Counted from the stretch's first letter, positions 22,109 to 33,397 are shown. The stretch: DNA of 64,000 nucleotides from Notamacropus eugenii (GCF_028372415.1 NC_092875.1:432443877-432507876), one strand, 5' to 3'. Program-made: numbers and translations. The notes: generated from the sequence alone by a model not told the origin.

Positions 22109-22970
22109 AATTCAGCCTAAACATACTCTGGGAGCTTTTAAGCAGAAGGAAGCCACAAGAACACACTGCTTTTTGTACATGAGGATGACCCATTGTCACA
22201 GGATTTCAATACTTGATCTTTTTCATTTAAGATTAGTTGGGAAATTCCTTGACTGAAAAAAAGAATAATTAGTACCATGAAGTTAGCAAGTAGTTAGGAA
22301 CCCACAATAAGAGATGACAAACTTAAAAGCAAGTTGGACAAGGTCCTTTGTGGTGACATCATTCTGAAGTATACCTCGAGTCAGTGTACTCTAGGGCTTC
22401 TAAAAAAATGTAGTGAGAAGAATTCACCCGGATGTGTCTAGATGACAAGTTGATCACATAATAATGTAACATCAGCCAACCCTCCGGTGACTACTTTTGG
22501 CAAACATTTTTTTCCCCTATATGGACTGCTAACCACAACAAAAACAAAAATTAAAGGAAATGACAACAAATTTCCAGGCTAAAATAAGAAGCTAGAGACT
22601 AACAAATTAAACAATGATTTATATACACACATACAGATCTACATACATATATACTTTTATTTTATTTAATAATACAATTCCAATTTCATTTTGGGAAAAC
22701 AAGAACAAATTCCAAGCTGCAAAAGAGATGCCACCGGATAAACAGTCAACACTAAACCATCTGATATTTTTTTCTCTAACTTAGTTACATCTTTGTAGAC
22801 TTTGTAAATAGAAAAGTAATGGAAAGGTGGAGGGGAGAGTTGCTTCCACTGTGACCTGAAGAAGACACACAGGAGGGAAGTGCAGAGGCTCACCTGGGTA
22901 ACCAAATTTCCCTTGACAGCTCAAAGCATCCCTTAATAACTCAATTTTAGGAAATTGTGACATCCGAGCA
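22109..22970. other. No recognised feature
   Basis: Unique sequence. A minus-strand frame of 97 codons overlaps the right part (22781-23074), but it runs into a MIR fragment and shows no gene-like features. Confidence 0.45.
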
Positions 22971-22977
22971 TTCTTTG

Positions 22978-23068
22978 CGGCACCATGAACCAGCTGTAAA
23001 ATGAGGGAGTCAAACTCTATGGCCTGCAAAGTGCCTTTGAACTCCAAATCTTTGATCCTATGCACTGC
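22978..23068 (+). repeat. MIR 3' fragment
   Basis: CAGCTGTAAAATGAGGGAGTC, AACTCTATGGCCTGCAAAGTG and ATCTTTGATCCTATG form the 3' half of a MIR. Confidence 0.7.
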
Positions 23069-23104
23069 TAACATGATGCTGGAAGATTCCCTTCACCACA
23101 GAAT

Positions 23105-23333
23105 GCCACAGCCAGGAAGGCTCATCTTCTTGAGTTCCAATCTGCCCTCAGACACTTACTAGATGAGTGACCCTGGGCAAGTCACTTAACCCTGTTTGCC
23201 TCAGTTTTCTCATCTGTAAAATGAGCTCAAGAAGGACATGGCAAACCACTCCAATATCTTTGCCAAGAAAACCCCAAATGGGGTCACAAAGAGTCAGACA
23301 GGACTGAAAATGAATGAACAACAAGAATCCTTC
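23105..23333 (+). repeat. CORE-SINE with BovB-type tail, head truncated
   Basis: CCAGGAAGGCTCATCTTCTTG, CTCAGTTTTCTCATCTG, CCAAGAAAACCCCAAATGGG and CAAAGAGTCAGACAGGACTG. The first bases of the tRNA-like head are missing. Confidence 0.88.
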
Positions 23334-23444
23334 TCCCTGTGGCATTCTGTGGTCTTTGTTGCTATACAGTGCACTGAGTCAAAACAGGTGGCCTCATAGA
23401 ATATACTGAAATTGTCATTTCCTTGTGGTACATGGAAATGGAAG

Positions 23445-23625
23445 ACATGATGGATTTGGCGACTGATGACATGGGTTCAAATCTTGACTCTCTTCCTTAC
23501 TACTTGTGTGACCTTGGGCAAGTTTCAAGTTTCTCTGGGCCTCAATTTCCTCATCTGGAGATGAAAGAGGTTGGACTCAACCTCTAACAGCTCTTCTAAT
23601 TCCAAATATGACCTAATGCCTGGTC
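23445..23625 (+). repeat. MIR-type SINE
   Basis: GGTTCAAATCTTGACTCTC, CTTGTGTGACCTTGGGCAAG, CAATTTCCTCATCTGGAG and AGAGGTTGGACTCAACCTC in MIR order. Confidence 0.8.
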
Positions 23626-23649
23626 TGAAACTCATTCAAAAGCACTGCG

Positions 23650-23830
23650 AAATCATAGAATCAGACATTTACAGCTGGAAGTGACCTTAAAAATCATCGA
23701 ATCCATGAGGAAACTGAGGCTCAGAAAGCTTAAGTGAATGGCCCTGGATCATGCATTTAAATCCACTCCTCCTAGGTTCGAAGTGAAATGATCCTTGGCA
23801 ACTACATCCTCACCACTCTAATCCTTTAGA
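23650..23830 (-). repeat. MIR-type SINE, reverse
   Basis: AATCATAGAATCAGACATTTAC, AGCTGGAAGTGACCTTAAAA, GAGGAAACTGAGGCTCAGAA and a diverged head end. CORE is recognisable. Confidence 0.7.
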
Positions 23831-23893
23831 CTTGGCATGCCACAAACAGAAATTGGGGAGGCAGCACTAAAGGATTCTTTAGAAGCTCTGAGT

Positions 23894-24071
23894 TGGTAAT
23901 GGTGGTGGTAATGGTGGTCATGGTGGTGATGGTGATAATGGTGGTAGGGGTGGGGGTGGTGGTGATAGTGGTAGTGGTGGTGGTAATGGTGGTGGTAGTG
24001 GTGGTGATGGTCGGGGGGGCATGGTGGTGGTGATGGTGATGGTGGTAGTGGTGGTGGTGGTGATGATGATG
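23894..24071. repeat. GGT/GAT triplet microsatellite array
   Basis: About 178 bases of interrupted GGT, GAT, AAT and AGT triplets (for example GGTGATGGTGATAATGG). On the minus strand the frames read as poly-His, poly-Thr or Pro/Ser tracts up to 136 codons long. These are products of the repeat, not proteins. The array abuts the 3' end of the RTE element that follows. Confidence 0.9.
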
Positions 24072-24395
24072 GCAGTCCATTTTCAAAGAGGACCAATGAC
24101 ATCAGTGGTGATGTCTTAACTTGCTCACCAATTGGATTTAAAGATCTGAACAAAATCTTCAGCCTCACTCTGTCTCTTCCATAGTCATTGAAGATCAGTG
24201 GTAAGACAAAAGTCAAGATGATGGGCAATGATTCAGGATTTAGTGGAAGACCTTAGTGTCTTCAATGTCTCACCAAGCTCTAAGCACTCCACAGTGCCTG
24301 CTTTAGCTGCCTTCATGGTCCATCAGAGTAAATTGTTCACATCTGCCTATTTCACTGGGGAAAGTCTTCCTAAAATCTTCAGAGATGCAAGGAAA
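24072..24395 (-). mobile_element. RTE-type LINE/SINE 3' end, reverse
   Basis: Begins GGCAGTCCATTTTCAAAGAGG and ACCAATGACATCAGTGGTGA, then TCTTGACTTGC-like TCTTAACTTGCTCACCAATTGG, GACAAAAGTCAAGATGATGG and CCTGCTTTAGCTGCCTTCATG. The start is the reverse complement of the tail shared by the RTE-tailed SINEs. No coding capacity. Confidence 0.7.
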
Positions 24396-24528
24396 GAATT
24401 AGGCCCATGCATTCAGAAAGGTAGATTAAATTATTATCTCTATCAAATACTTCTAATATCTATTTAGAATGTTAGGATCCAGTCCTAACATGTCTTAACT
24501 TCTAGTCTTCTATTTCTAACTGCCTATC
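24396..24528. other. Short unique spacer
   Basis: Holds no recognised repeat. A (TA)n run follows at 24529-24548. Confidence 0.5.
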
Positions 24529-24554
24529 GTGTATATATATATATATATTATTGT

Positions 24555-24690
24555 TGTGAGGCAATTGGGGTTAAGTGACTTGCCCAGGGTCACACAGCTA
24601 GTAAGTGTCCAGTGTCTAAGGCCAGATTTGAACTCAGGTCCTCCTGACTTCAGGGCTGGTATTCTATCCTCTGTACCACATAGCTGCCTA
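24555..24690 (-). repeat. tRNA-derived SINE head region, reverse
   Basis: GAGGCAATTGGGGTTAAGTG, CCCAGGGTCACACAGCTAG, CAGATTTGAACTCAGGTCC and the head CTGTACCACATAGCTGCC. The tail is absent and the copy borders a (TA)n tract. Confidence 0.88.
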
Positions 24691-25905
24691 AACCTATTGG
24701 ATATATTAAAAGTAACTATGAATAGATAAAGAGGCAGAGAGGACTAAGACCCAGCATTCCAAATATTACTTATAAAATTATGCATCAGGAAGCACAATTA
24801 CACAAAGACAAAAGGACATATTTGTGTGTCTATGACCTCCTGCCTAAAGGCAAGATCTGCACACATCAAACACGGTCAAGAAAACATGAGTCAGCATTAG
24901 AGAATCCCATAAGCTGCAGGTAGAAAGGTGACCTCACACTGGTCATCAGCAAGAATCACAATTCTATTTGTTGCCCATGATCTGAGAATCTCTTCCTTCC
25001 AAAAAATAAAGGAGATACATGCACACACATGTACACATTTCAACTCATGGCACTTGTTAAATGTCCAACTAGTTCCTTCTCTTCTACCCCTTAGAATAGA
25101 AATGTATTTATTTAAATAAAAAAATTCTTTTTTCCTCTTTAAATATAAAGTCTCAAAGACCCAGTCCTTTCCCTCCAAAGTGATATGCCTGCCTAGGAAT
25201 TTTAACCAGAAATGAATATTACTCTGGATGACTGCTGATAATTTGTGGAACTCATTACCACTCAATCCACATTTCAGGTCTTTACTTGGAGATATTTCTT
25301 CTCTTCCTTAAAATGTGAAAATAAAATCTTTAATATTATTATTCAACATTTCCAGAGCATTAAACACTGCTAAGTGTTTGCAGCAATGATCAAAATAAAC
25401 TGAAAGGCTGTAGATCTAGGGTTCATGTGACTTGTGATGAGAGCCGCTCTGATGTATTCGTGAAATAAGTCTACATGGTAAGTTTGAAAGGGGGAAATGG
25501 GACTCCCACCCTTAAGAGTCCCCTCCAAAAAATTTCTCTTCAAAAAACTTGCCACTTTGGATGCCTGGATTTATTATGCCTTTGGGTTAATGCACTGTTG
25601 CCTGTTGAAAAGATCCAAATGCTATTTAACCAAGCACCTGGAGGAATAATATAAAAGCAATATTGGCTATTAATGCTTCAAGGTGAACATACTGTATTTG
25701 ACTTTACCCAACTAATAACAACTTAAGAGCAAGCTTTCATAAGGTCAGTCCTTCTCTTGGGATAGTGCTTGAGCAAGACAGGCTTAGGAACACCTAGTAA
25801 CTGATTGCTGTGCTGGAAAGTCAGAGGTGAAAGATGAGGTCCCTAAGTACCTGGAGGCCACAAAGAGGGGATGCAAACAAAAGTGGTGAAAGGGAAGGAC
25901 TCATA
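24691..25905. other. No recognised feature
   Basis: About 1.2 kb of unique sequence. A 122-codon minus-strand frame at 24897-25265 has no recognisable domain and no flanking gene signals. Confidence 0.4.
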
Positions 25906-25911
25906 ATCATC

Positions 25912-26085
25912 TATGACTCTCAAAATGGTAGACCTGAAAAGGCCCTTGGAGATTATCTCTATCCTATTCCCTCATTTAATAGAAGATACTGAGGTCCTGA
26001 GAGACTAAATGAGTTGTCTAAGGTTACCCAGCTAAGAGGTGACAGAATCTGGATTTGAACATTGTATTTTGTCTCTGTAGGAGCT
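25912..26085 (-). repeat. MIR-type SINE, reverse
   Basis: GACCTGAAAAGGCCCTTGGAG, GATACTGAGGTCCTGAGAGAC, GTTACCCAGCTAAGAGG and GGATTTGAACATTGTATTTTG. Confidence 0.75.
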
Positions 26086-26271
26086 GAAGTAAAAGTACAG
26101 AATCATATGCCCAGAAGAATGTATAATTCAAAAAATTAAAATAGCTAGTGATCCCTTCTTCCCTTCTCCCCCTCAATTCAACCTGCAACTCTTATAAAAG
26201 ATGACAAACATGTCAAACTGACTTGTCCAAGTGCTGGGATGAGCCTCAGAAATCACTTAATCTAAAAGTGT

Positions 26272-26445
26272 GAGGTACTAAAAAGGGCATCAGAGAGCCT
26301 GGGTTTGAAGCCTTGTTTGGTTACTTACAACCTTGAGTGTGATTTTGAATAATTCATTCACCTCCTAATCAGTTCCCTCATCTGTCAAATGAAGACACTG
26401 GAATAGATGATGTCCAACGTCACTTCCAGCCCCAAATTCATTGCC
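26272..26445 (+). repeat. MIR-type SINE
   Basis: GAGAGCCTGGGTTTGAAGCC, TTCCCTCATCTGTCAAATG, ATGTCCAACGTCACTTCCAG. A diverged reverse MIR fragment (ATGAGGAAATGGAGGTCC) follows to about 26525. Confidence 0.72.
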
Positions 26446-26542
26446 TTCACCATTTCAAAAATGAGGAAATGGAGGTCCATATCAATAAAACAACTTGCCA
26501 AGACCACCCAAGGAGCAGAGAGAGAAGTAGAAGGCACTCTCA

Positions 26543-26795
26543 GGCTAGCAGTGGATAGAGCACTGGGCCTGGAGTTAGGAAGATCCAAGTTCAAATCCAC
26601 CTTCAGACTTTTACTAGTTGTGTGACCTTGGGCAAGTCACTTGACCTTTGCTTGCCTCAGTTTCCCCATCTGTAAAATGAGGGGTAATAATAGCAATTAC
26701 CTCCCAGGGCTGTTGTAAGGATCAAATAGGCTAGTAATTGTAAAGCATTTAGCACAGTCCCTGGAATAAAGTAATCACTTTATAAATGTTATGAC
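26543..26795 (+). repeat. tRNA-derived CORE-SINE with TAATAAATGTT-type tail
   Basis: Head AGCAGTGGATAGAGCACTGG, CORE CAGTTTCCCCATCTGTAAAA, then CAGGGCTGTTGTAAGGATC, TTGTAAAGCATTTAGCACAG and ACTTTATAAATGTTATG. The tail is unlike the BovB and RTE tails and marks a third SINE type in the window. Confidence 0.85.
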
Positions 26796-27960
26796 TACAC
26801 CAGAGTTTTTTCAAGATTTTTGAAGTTTGGCTAAGGTCACCATGCTCTCTGTGGAATAAGGGTGAGTTCTATAGATACAATAGTATGATGGCCCATTGAT
26901 TGTCAAACAATTTGGAGAACTTAAGTTCTTTTAGGTGAGTCACAGGAAATGGATTTGTGTAGTATTTGTGTGCTGGTACTCTCATGAAATTCATCATCTG
27001 GGGTAGGTTTAAGGTAACCTTTGACTCACTAGGGAGAATTAGTATGGTTCTTGACTGGGAAGATACAATCTATATCCGATACCAGAGATTCCAAATCTAA
27101 GTCTAATGCTTTTTAATTATAACTTCAAATCAACATGAGAAGAGTCAGTCAGTGTCAGCCTACATGTGCGTGCATGTTTTCAAATACTGAAATTTCCATC
27201 GCACAGGTAAATCTTTCTGCTACTAGTACAAACTAGTGTCACTGCAATTACGATGCTGTGATGAGTCAGATTCTGACAGAAAGGGCCATGTGAGAGGTGT
27301 GTAACAGAAGCATGCCTCCTATGAGGTTCTAGCTCCCTAGATTGGAAGTGATTGACATTCCCAGAACTGCCATTGCCATGAGACTGTGTGCCTGGCTTCA
27401 GGATCATTGTACCATGAGGGCCACAAAGAAGACGCGGAATATGAGAGACTGATGGGGTTTTATGGCCTGTAGGAGAAGGGGAGGTAACCAGCACAGTGCA
27501 TAACTGACTGTGAAGGTCAAATCCAGCAGTTCCAAAGACCAGAAAAGTAGGTAATTGTTGCTTCTTATGCATTGTGGTCAAGCAAAAGATCTGTGCCTTC
27601 AATAAATACACATTTACTTGACTTATAAGATAAATACCTATGGGCTACAGAAAGTGTAATGTTATCATTTTTAAAACACATGCATGTATAAAAAGTAATG
27701 TTAAAATGTGTCCCTCTCTGAATCTTCACCCTTCATTTTTGCCCGTATCCAGTCCAACCTGTCAAAAATCACATCGCCACTGACTTGTGAAATTTCCCTT
27801 ACTAGTTAATCCTTTGGGTTGTGACATGGAAGGTCTTGAAGGCCTAGGTTTAAAAAATAAATAGTATTATAAATTATTAGAGGTGGAAAGAAGAGCATTT
27901 GGTCCAATGCTAGTGATTCAATAATTTTATTCATTCAACTAACTAGAACTAAATAAACAC
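26796..27960. other. No recognised feature
   Basis: Unique sequence. A 143-codon minus-strand frame (27180-27611) is the longest here. It has no domain I recognise, and its ATG lies in ordinary AT-rich sequence. I do not call it a gene. Confidence 0.4.
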
Positions 27961-27976
27961 CTACTATGTGCAATGT

Positions 27977-28200
27977 GGGGGCAGCTAGGTGGCACAGTGG
28001 ATGGAGCACTGGGTTTAGAGTCAGGAAAACCTCAGCAATTTCTCAGCTGTGTGACCTCAGACAAGTCACTTAACCTGTTTGCTATCTAAGAAGGAAATGA
28101 TGAACACTCCAATATATTTGCCACGAAAACCCTATGGACAGAGGTCCACAGGGTCACAAAGAGTCAGACATGACTAAAAAGACTGAAAAACAACAACAAA
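27977..28200 (+). repeat. CORE-SINE with BovB-type tail and TSD
   Basis: Head GGCAGCTAGGTGGCACAGTGG, tail CACAAAGAGTCAGACATGAC ending in (CAA)n. Flanked by TGCAATGT at 27969-27976 and 28203-28210, a plausible target duplication. Removing the SINE restores CTACTATGTGCAATGTAC, an older repeat of the type seen at 8020. Confidence 0.92.
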
Positions 28201-28261
28201 TATGCAATGTACTAGGCTTGGCACTAGCAGATACAAAGAAAAACAAGGAATAATGATAAGG

Positions 28262-28441
28262 AGAGATCATAGGATCATAAACTTAGAGCTGAATCTGACC
28301 CAGACACCATCTAATCCAACTCTTTCATTTTAAAGTGAGGAAACAGTTCCAGAGATGTCAGCCTTCTTGCCCAGAAACCCATAGCTATTAAATATCAGAG
28401 GCAGGATCTGAACCCAGGTTTTCCTGGCTCCAAATCCAGTA
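28262..28441 (-). repeat. MIR-type SINE, reverse
   Basis: GGATCATAAACTTAGAGCTG, AGTGAGGAAACAGTTCCAGAG, TCTGAACCCAGGTTTTCCTG and AATCCAGTACTCTAAAT. Confidence 0.8.
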
Positions 28442-28449
28442 CTCTAAAT

Positions 28450-28663
28450 TAGGGGTGTCAAAAATCTGAATCGTAACACTCATGAGGGCTTTCCGAATGA
28501 AATTAAAACATAGTTTCTATCTGATTTTAATGTGTTGAGGTATTAATTTTTTAAAAAGGAAATATATCAATATGCAGTTTTCTAAGTTTTCTTATGTGTG
28601 ACTCTCAGGGACCCTTTGTTTCATTTTAGGGGCTCCTGTTTCTATTTGAGTTTGACACCACTG
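28450..28663. mobile_element. Non-autonomous hAT transposon (MITE)
   Basis: Left end TAGGGGTGTCAAAAA and right end GTTTGACACCACTG are imperfect inverted repeats of the hAT type. The 8-bp flanks (CTCTAAAT and CTATATAC) agree at five positions only. About 214 bases with no coding capacity. Confidence 0.65.
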
Positions 28664-28927
28664 CTATATACTATGCGTGGAGAAAATACAAATTAGAACA
28701 TAAATGCAAAATAGTGTAAAATACTCTCATAAGAGGAAGAAGCTAATCACAGTTATAGGGATCAGGGAGAAATTCATGGATGACAGCCGCCCCTTGATTT
28801 GTTTTCCTTGCCTCAATTCTCTTTCTTCTCCCATTTTGCCCTCCACACAAAGGGATATTCCTAAAGCACAAATACCACGTCACTCTCCTCCTCAGGAAAC
28901 TACAATAACTCCTTATTAGCTCTAGGA

Positions 28928-29566
28928 CAGGGGTTCTTAATATGTGTTTGAGAATAATCTGGTGAAGCCTCTTCAGAATGGTGTTTTTACTTATTTTTTA
29001 AAATTTTTCTTTTTCTTTTGAATAGTGTTTTATTTTTTCCAATTACATGTAAAGGCAACGTTCAACATTCATTTTTATAAGATTTTGAGTTCCAAATTTT
29101 TCTCCTCCTTTCCTTCCCCCTCCCCAACATGGCAAGCAATCTGGCTATACATATGCAATCATGTAAAACATATTTCCACATTAGTCACGTTTTGAAAGAG
29201 GAAACAGAACAAAAGGGAAAAACCATAGGAAAAGAAAGTGAAAACTAGAATTCTTCAATTTGTATTCAGACTCCATCCATTCTTTCTCTGGATGTGGATA
29301 GCATTTTCCAACACGAGTTCTTTGGAATTGTCTTGGATCATTGTTTTCCTGAGAAGCTCCAAGTCTGTCATAACTGATCATCCCTCAATGTTGCTGTTAC
29401 TACGTACAATGTTCTCCTGGTTCAGCTCACTGCACTCAGCGTCAGTTCATGTAAGTCTTTCCAGGTTTCAGAATGATGTTTTTAAATGCATAAAATAAAA
29501 TGCATGAGATTACAAAGGAACCATTGATATTGAAACTGAGTTACCAAAATATTTTTAAAAATATGT
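28928..29566 (+). mobile_element. hAT-type element copy A, split by an L1
   Basis: Starts CAGGGGTTCTTAATATG, preceded by CTCTAGGA, which fits the hAT target preference around CTAG. Continues as AAATGCATAAAATAAAATGC, GAGATTACAAAGGAACC and AGTTACCAAAATATTTTT after the L1. The same internal sequence recurs at 43048-43243 (reverse) and 51655-52286. Confidence 0.7.
28989..29466 (-). mobile_element. L1 3' end with 17-bp target duplication
   Basis: On the + strand a T-rich start, then CAATTACATGTAAAGGCAACG, CCCCAACATGGCAAGCAATC, CTCTGGATGTGGATAGCATT and TCAGTTCATGTAAGTCTTTCC. These are the reverse of the L1 3' end. It is bounded by TTCAGAATGGTGTTTTT (28972-28988) and TTCAGAATGATGTTTTT (29467-29483), identical at 16 of 17 positions. 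The cut site TTTTT|AAATG fits the L1 endonuclease. Confidence 0.88.
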
Positions 29567-29574
29567 TCCTAGAC

Positions 29575-29738
29575 CAGGGATGGGGAAACTGTGGCCTCAA
29601 AGACACCCCTCTAGGTCCTCAAGAGCTGCTCTTTGACAGAATTTGAACATACTGTGAAGCTTGAATTCCGTCTAAGGGCCATACTTGAGGACCTAGAGGA
29701 CCACATGTGGTCTTGAGGCTGCAGGTTTCCCACCTCTG
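29575..29738. mobile_element. Palindromic hAT MITE with 8-bp TSD
   Basis: Left end CAGGGATGGGGAAACTGTGG and right end GGCTGCAGGTTTCCCACCTCTG pair as long inverted repeats. Internal arms such as CTCTAGGTCCTCAAG and CTTGAGGACCTAGAGG pair too, so most of the element can fold. Flanks TCCTAGAC (29567) and TCCTAGGC (29739) match at 7 of 8 positions. A sister copy lies at 33398. Confidence 0.88.
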
Positions 29739-29891
29739 TCCTAGGCCCCAAGTTAAAATATTCTGCCCTAGGAGAAGACAATCTCTTCTTTTGTATTTTA
29801 AGTCTTTTGTTCCCACCACAGAATAAGTAAAAAGTCACGATGAGTATACCACAAGTAATAACTTCCTTCTAACCAAATTTTCCAGCCTTGT

Positions 29892-30120
29892 CCAGTCATG
29901 TCCATCTCTTTGTAATTCCTTAGAGCATATTACTATCCATCATATTTTCTTGGCAAATATACTGGAGTAGTTTGCCATTTCCTTCTTCAGTGGATCAAGG
30001 TAAACAGAAGTTAAATGACTTGCCCAGGGTCACAGAAGTAGTGTGTGTGGCTGGATTTAAACTTGAGTCTTCTTGCCTTCAGGCCTGGAGCTCTATTCAC
30101 CAAGCCATCTAGCTGCCTTA
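29892..30120 (-). repeat. CORE-SINE with BovB-type tail, reverse
   Basis: CAGTCATGTCCATCTCTTTG, TACTGGAGTAGTTTGCCATTTC, GACTTGCCCAGGGTCACAG and head CACCAAGCCATCTAGCTGCC. Confidence 0.88.
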
Positions 30121-30121
30121 T

Positions 30122-30545
30122 TTTCCAGCCTTAGGATACTACCCTCTTCCTGCACCCTGTGGTCTAGCCAAATGAGGCTTCTTGATCCTCCTCACACATG
30201 ACAGTCCTGCTATTTACATGCTTTTGTCCCCAGTGTCTGGAATATATGACCTTCTCACCTCTACCTCTACCTCAAATAATCCCCAGTTTCCTTCAAAGCT
30301 GGCCTCAAATGCCACTTCTTCCAGGAGGTCCCTCCAGCTGCTCGTGCCTCCCCCACAAAATTGCCTTAATGTTGTATATATTTTGTATAAACTCATATGT
30401 GTATGTGTTGTCTCCCCCCCCCCAAAAAAAATGATCGCTCTTCTTCTTGAAGGCAGAGACTTTTTTCCATGTATTCCCTGTGCCTAGTATAATGTGTAGC
30501 ACACAGCAGGTGTTTAATAAATGTCTGTTGATTGATTGATTAATT
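30122..30545 (+). repeat. L2 LINE, 3' end
   Basis: Blocks CTCACCTCTACCTC, GCCACTTCTTCCAGGAGGTCC and GAAGGCAGAGACTTTTTTCC, ending in GCACACAGCAGGTGTTTAAT and AAATGTCTGTTGATTGATTG, the standard L2 3' terminus. A C/A homopolymer pair lies at 30413-30430. Confidence 0.85.
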
Positions 30546-32005
30546 AGGGACATTTAAACTGGGCCATCATACATAGCACGTCATCATGTAGGGCTGGAGG
30601 AGGGAACTCCAATAAGAGGAAATGAACAGAAAGAAAAACACTTCTAGGATCCAACTGGAGGATAGCAATCCTACAATTTGGCTGGAGCTGAGTGTGTGAG
30701 GGGGAGGAGCGTGAGATAAACATGGAAATAGAGGCAGCCAAGATGTATTGAAGGAAGTAAAGCCCAAAGAAGTGATCTACCTAAAGCTACACAAGTTTCT
30801 TTTAAAATTCTGAACTTAACAAAATACCAAAGAAAAATGAGAATTTTCATATACAAAATAGAATAGAAAATGAAACTGCATGGGTCTATCACATACAACT
30901 TATTTTCCCTTTTAAGAATACAATAACTTTGACATGTCACTGTCAAAGCAGTCCTGTTTGCATACAGTAAGTTGATGGCAGAGTTAGGAATAGATTTTTT
31001 TCTCCTGAATCTTTGACTCCCCTCTGAAAAGTAGCCCCACCAATGGGACAGCGAAATAGACCCCCAAAGAGTTCTGTTTCTCCATATGAACCCAGAACTC
31101 TTTATTTCTGGTCCAGCGTTTTCCCCCATACCAGACTACTCCTAACAAGTTATCTGTGTAGGAGTATCACATTAGTGCTTTATCATTCATTAACACCTTA
31201 CTGAACATCAGTTGATCAGATTTGCGTCCCTCCTCTATCTAACAGGAAATTGAAGGATACAAAATAAGGAGAGGTAGAAAGAACAGGTTTGAGTAGGTAG
31301 TGGGAATAGGGGGCAGCAGCTTTGGGGCAGCAAGAAGCAAAAAAGGGGGGACTGCAAAAGCCTGAAAACAAACTATCATTTTAGAGACCGGACTGCAGAA
31401 TAACCTTAAGTAGATTGCAGAAATATTAAATGTACCACTTGGAGAAAAACAAACAAGAGACCCCCCAGATAAAAATTTTGGGTATAAATATTTAAAAAGG
31501 CACGTGTTAGAACTTGTAGCTCAGTATTTTTGGCTTGGCATCTCCAGCACTTGGCCCAACTCCCAACACATAGTCAATTACCAATCAATGTCTGTTTCAT
31601 TGAAATCAATTCAATAGAACTGTGTGTGAGCTTGTTAACATGAGGACTTCCTGTAAGCACTCCCTTCAAAAGGCCCCACATAATTTGGATCATTATGTAG
31701 CAGAGATTGGCCTAATTTTATAGGATGATTTGAATACTATTCTTATTATTGTGTCGGTGATGGGGATGACAAATGATTACTCATGCTTTTGTCTCATAAA
31801 ACTTTCCTTGCACTGGGGGCATTGTTATTTGTAGAATGAAGATTTGAACAGCAACTGATCATTGAAAAAGAACAGAAATAGATGTATGAAAGGTTTTTAA
31901 AAATATTTTCAAAGTGCTTTTAAAAACATAACAACCTAACGTTTGTGGAACTGTGGGGAAAAAGGGACACATATATCAAAATTGGTTTTATTTTACCAAA
32001 GAGTA
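30546..32005. other. No recognised feature
   Basis: About 1.5 kb of unique sequence. The 152-codon minus-strand frame at 30671-31129 shows no domain or homolog I know and is treated as chance. Confidence 0.4.
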
Positions 32006-32007
32006 AT

Positions 32008-32222
32008 CATAATAATAGCAGCAACATTTATACAGTACTTATTATATACTAGTCACTAAGATGCAGATGTTATTATTATCCTTGTTTTATAGATGAGGCA
32101 ATTAAAGCAACAAAGGTTAAGTGACTTGCCCAAGATCTCAAAGCTAATCGGTAAATCTGAAGGTACATTTGAATTCCTGTCTTCTTGACTCCAAAACCCA
32201 TTTACTCCCCATCTAGCTGCAA
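32008..32222 (-). repeat. MIR/CORE-SINE, reverse
   Basis: GCAACATTTATACAGTACTT, TTGTTTTATAGATGAGGCAA, TAAGTGACTTGCCCAAGATC and the head CTCCCCATCTAGCTGC. Confidence 0.8.
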
Positions 32223-32555
32223 TATAGAACTACATACATAAAAGTTACAAAGCTGTTCATGCCCTTTGATCCAGAAAAGGAAAAAATAAAGTGATTTGTA
32301 TGAAAATATTCTTAACCCAATTTATGATAAAAAAAAAAAAAACGAAATTTACCCAAATCCCCTCCCCCTCTCCTTGAGAAAATGCCAAACAAATGATGGG
32401 ATATTAACATGCTATGTAAATATTTTTAAAAATGAAAAATATGTAGATTGCTTTGGTGCATAGGAAGGAAAAAACAGAACATTGAACTTGGTGTGAACAC
32501 GTTTGCCTCCCCTTGTCCCCAACTTTTTCCTCCTTTTGATTTTAATATTTCTATC
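32223..32555. other. Unassigned, possible L1 scrap
   Basis: GCTGTTCATGCCCTTTGATCC near 32250 resembles the L1 ORF2 region seen at 15125-15145, but the match is short. A poly(A) run at 32330-32342 follows. The rest is unassigned. Confidence 0.3.
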
Positions 32556-32559
32556 TGTG

Positions 32560-33365
32560 ACACTCTTCACCCAGTTTCCCATGTCAGAAACCTCAGTCAA
32601 GATTAACTACCTTTTAATTTCACCTCTCCCATCATATTAGTTACCAAATCTTGTCAGTTTTTCCTTATTTTTCTCCCAACATTTTTTCAATCACATGGAC
32701 TGAAAACCTCAAAGTCCTACTTCCATTCTCTTATCAACATCCACTCATTTGCTAAGTTCTGCCAATGCCATCTTCCTCCATGACTCTTTCCATATTCTAG
32801 AGTTTAGAACTAGAAGACCATCACACTATTCTAGTAACAGGCTACTCAGTAATCATCTACCACTCAAGGCCTCTGAATAGGTTTTCCTACCCCCATTCAC
32901 TCTTACTTCTAAACAAATTTTCACGTTGTTGACAGAATAGCCTTCCTTATTTGTTGATCTGGTCTTGTCATTTCTCCAGTTAAAAATTTTCAGTGGAGTT
33001 CACACTCCTTTTCCTAACTTTCAAGGCACTCTTCTAACTACCACTACCCTACCTTTCTATCTACCCTTATCTCATACTACCCCTCCTCCTACACCCAGTG
33101 CTCTTGTCACACTTGACAACTTAACCTCACTAGTATAAATCCCACACTTCCCTGACTTTACTCTCCATGTTCCCCATACCTGGAATGCTTTCTCTACTTC
33201 ACCTTACTTTGTCTAGAAATTCCCAATCATCCTGTAGTTAAAGTCCAATTTAAATTGAACCTCCTCCAGGAAACCTTTCCTGACACCCTCCATCATTTAT
33301 GACTTTCCCAAATCGGATGCATTTAGCATGTTTAGTTTTATATTATGATTGTCTGTATTTTTGTC
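32560..33365 (+). repeat. L2 LINE, long 3' region
   Basis: Follows the L2 order: CAAATCTTGTCAGTTTTTCC, CTCATTTGCTAAGTTCTGCC, GACAGAATAGCCTTCCTTAT, AAAATTTTCAGTGGAGTTCAC, TTCAAGGCACTCTTC, CATACCTGGAATGCTTTC and CCTCCAGGAAACCTTTCCTG. The longest L2 relic in the window. A MIR-like patch (TAGAGTTTAGAACTAGAAG) interrupts it near 32800. Confidence 0.8.
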
Positions 33366-33397
33366 ATTCCTAAATCCTATAGTTTTATGGTCTAAAG

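Noticed and set aside
23818..24228. 136-codon minus-strand frame rich in His, Pro and Ser, and a poly-His/Thr frame beside it
   Set aside because: They are translations of the GGT/GAT triplet array.
27180..27611. 143-codon minus-strand frame
   Set aside because: No similarity I recognise and no regulatory or splice context.
30671..31129. 152-codon minus-strand frame
   Set aside because: No recognisable family, domain or exon signals. Length is within what 64 kb can give by chance.
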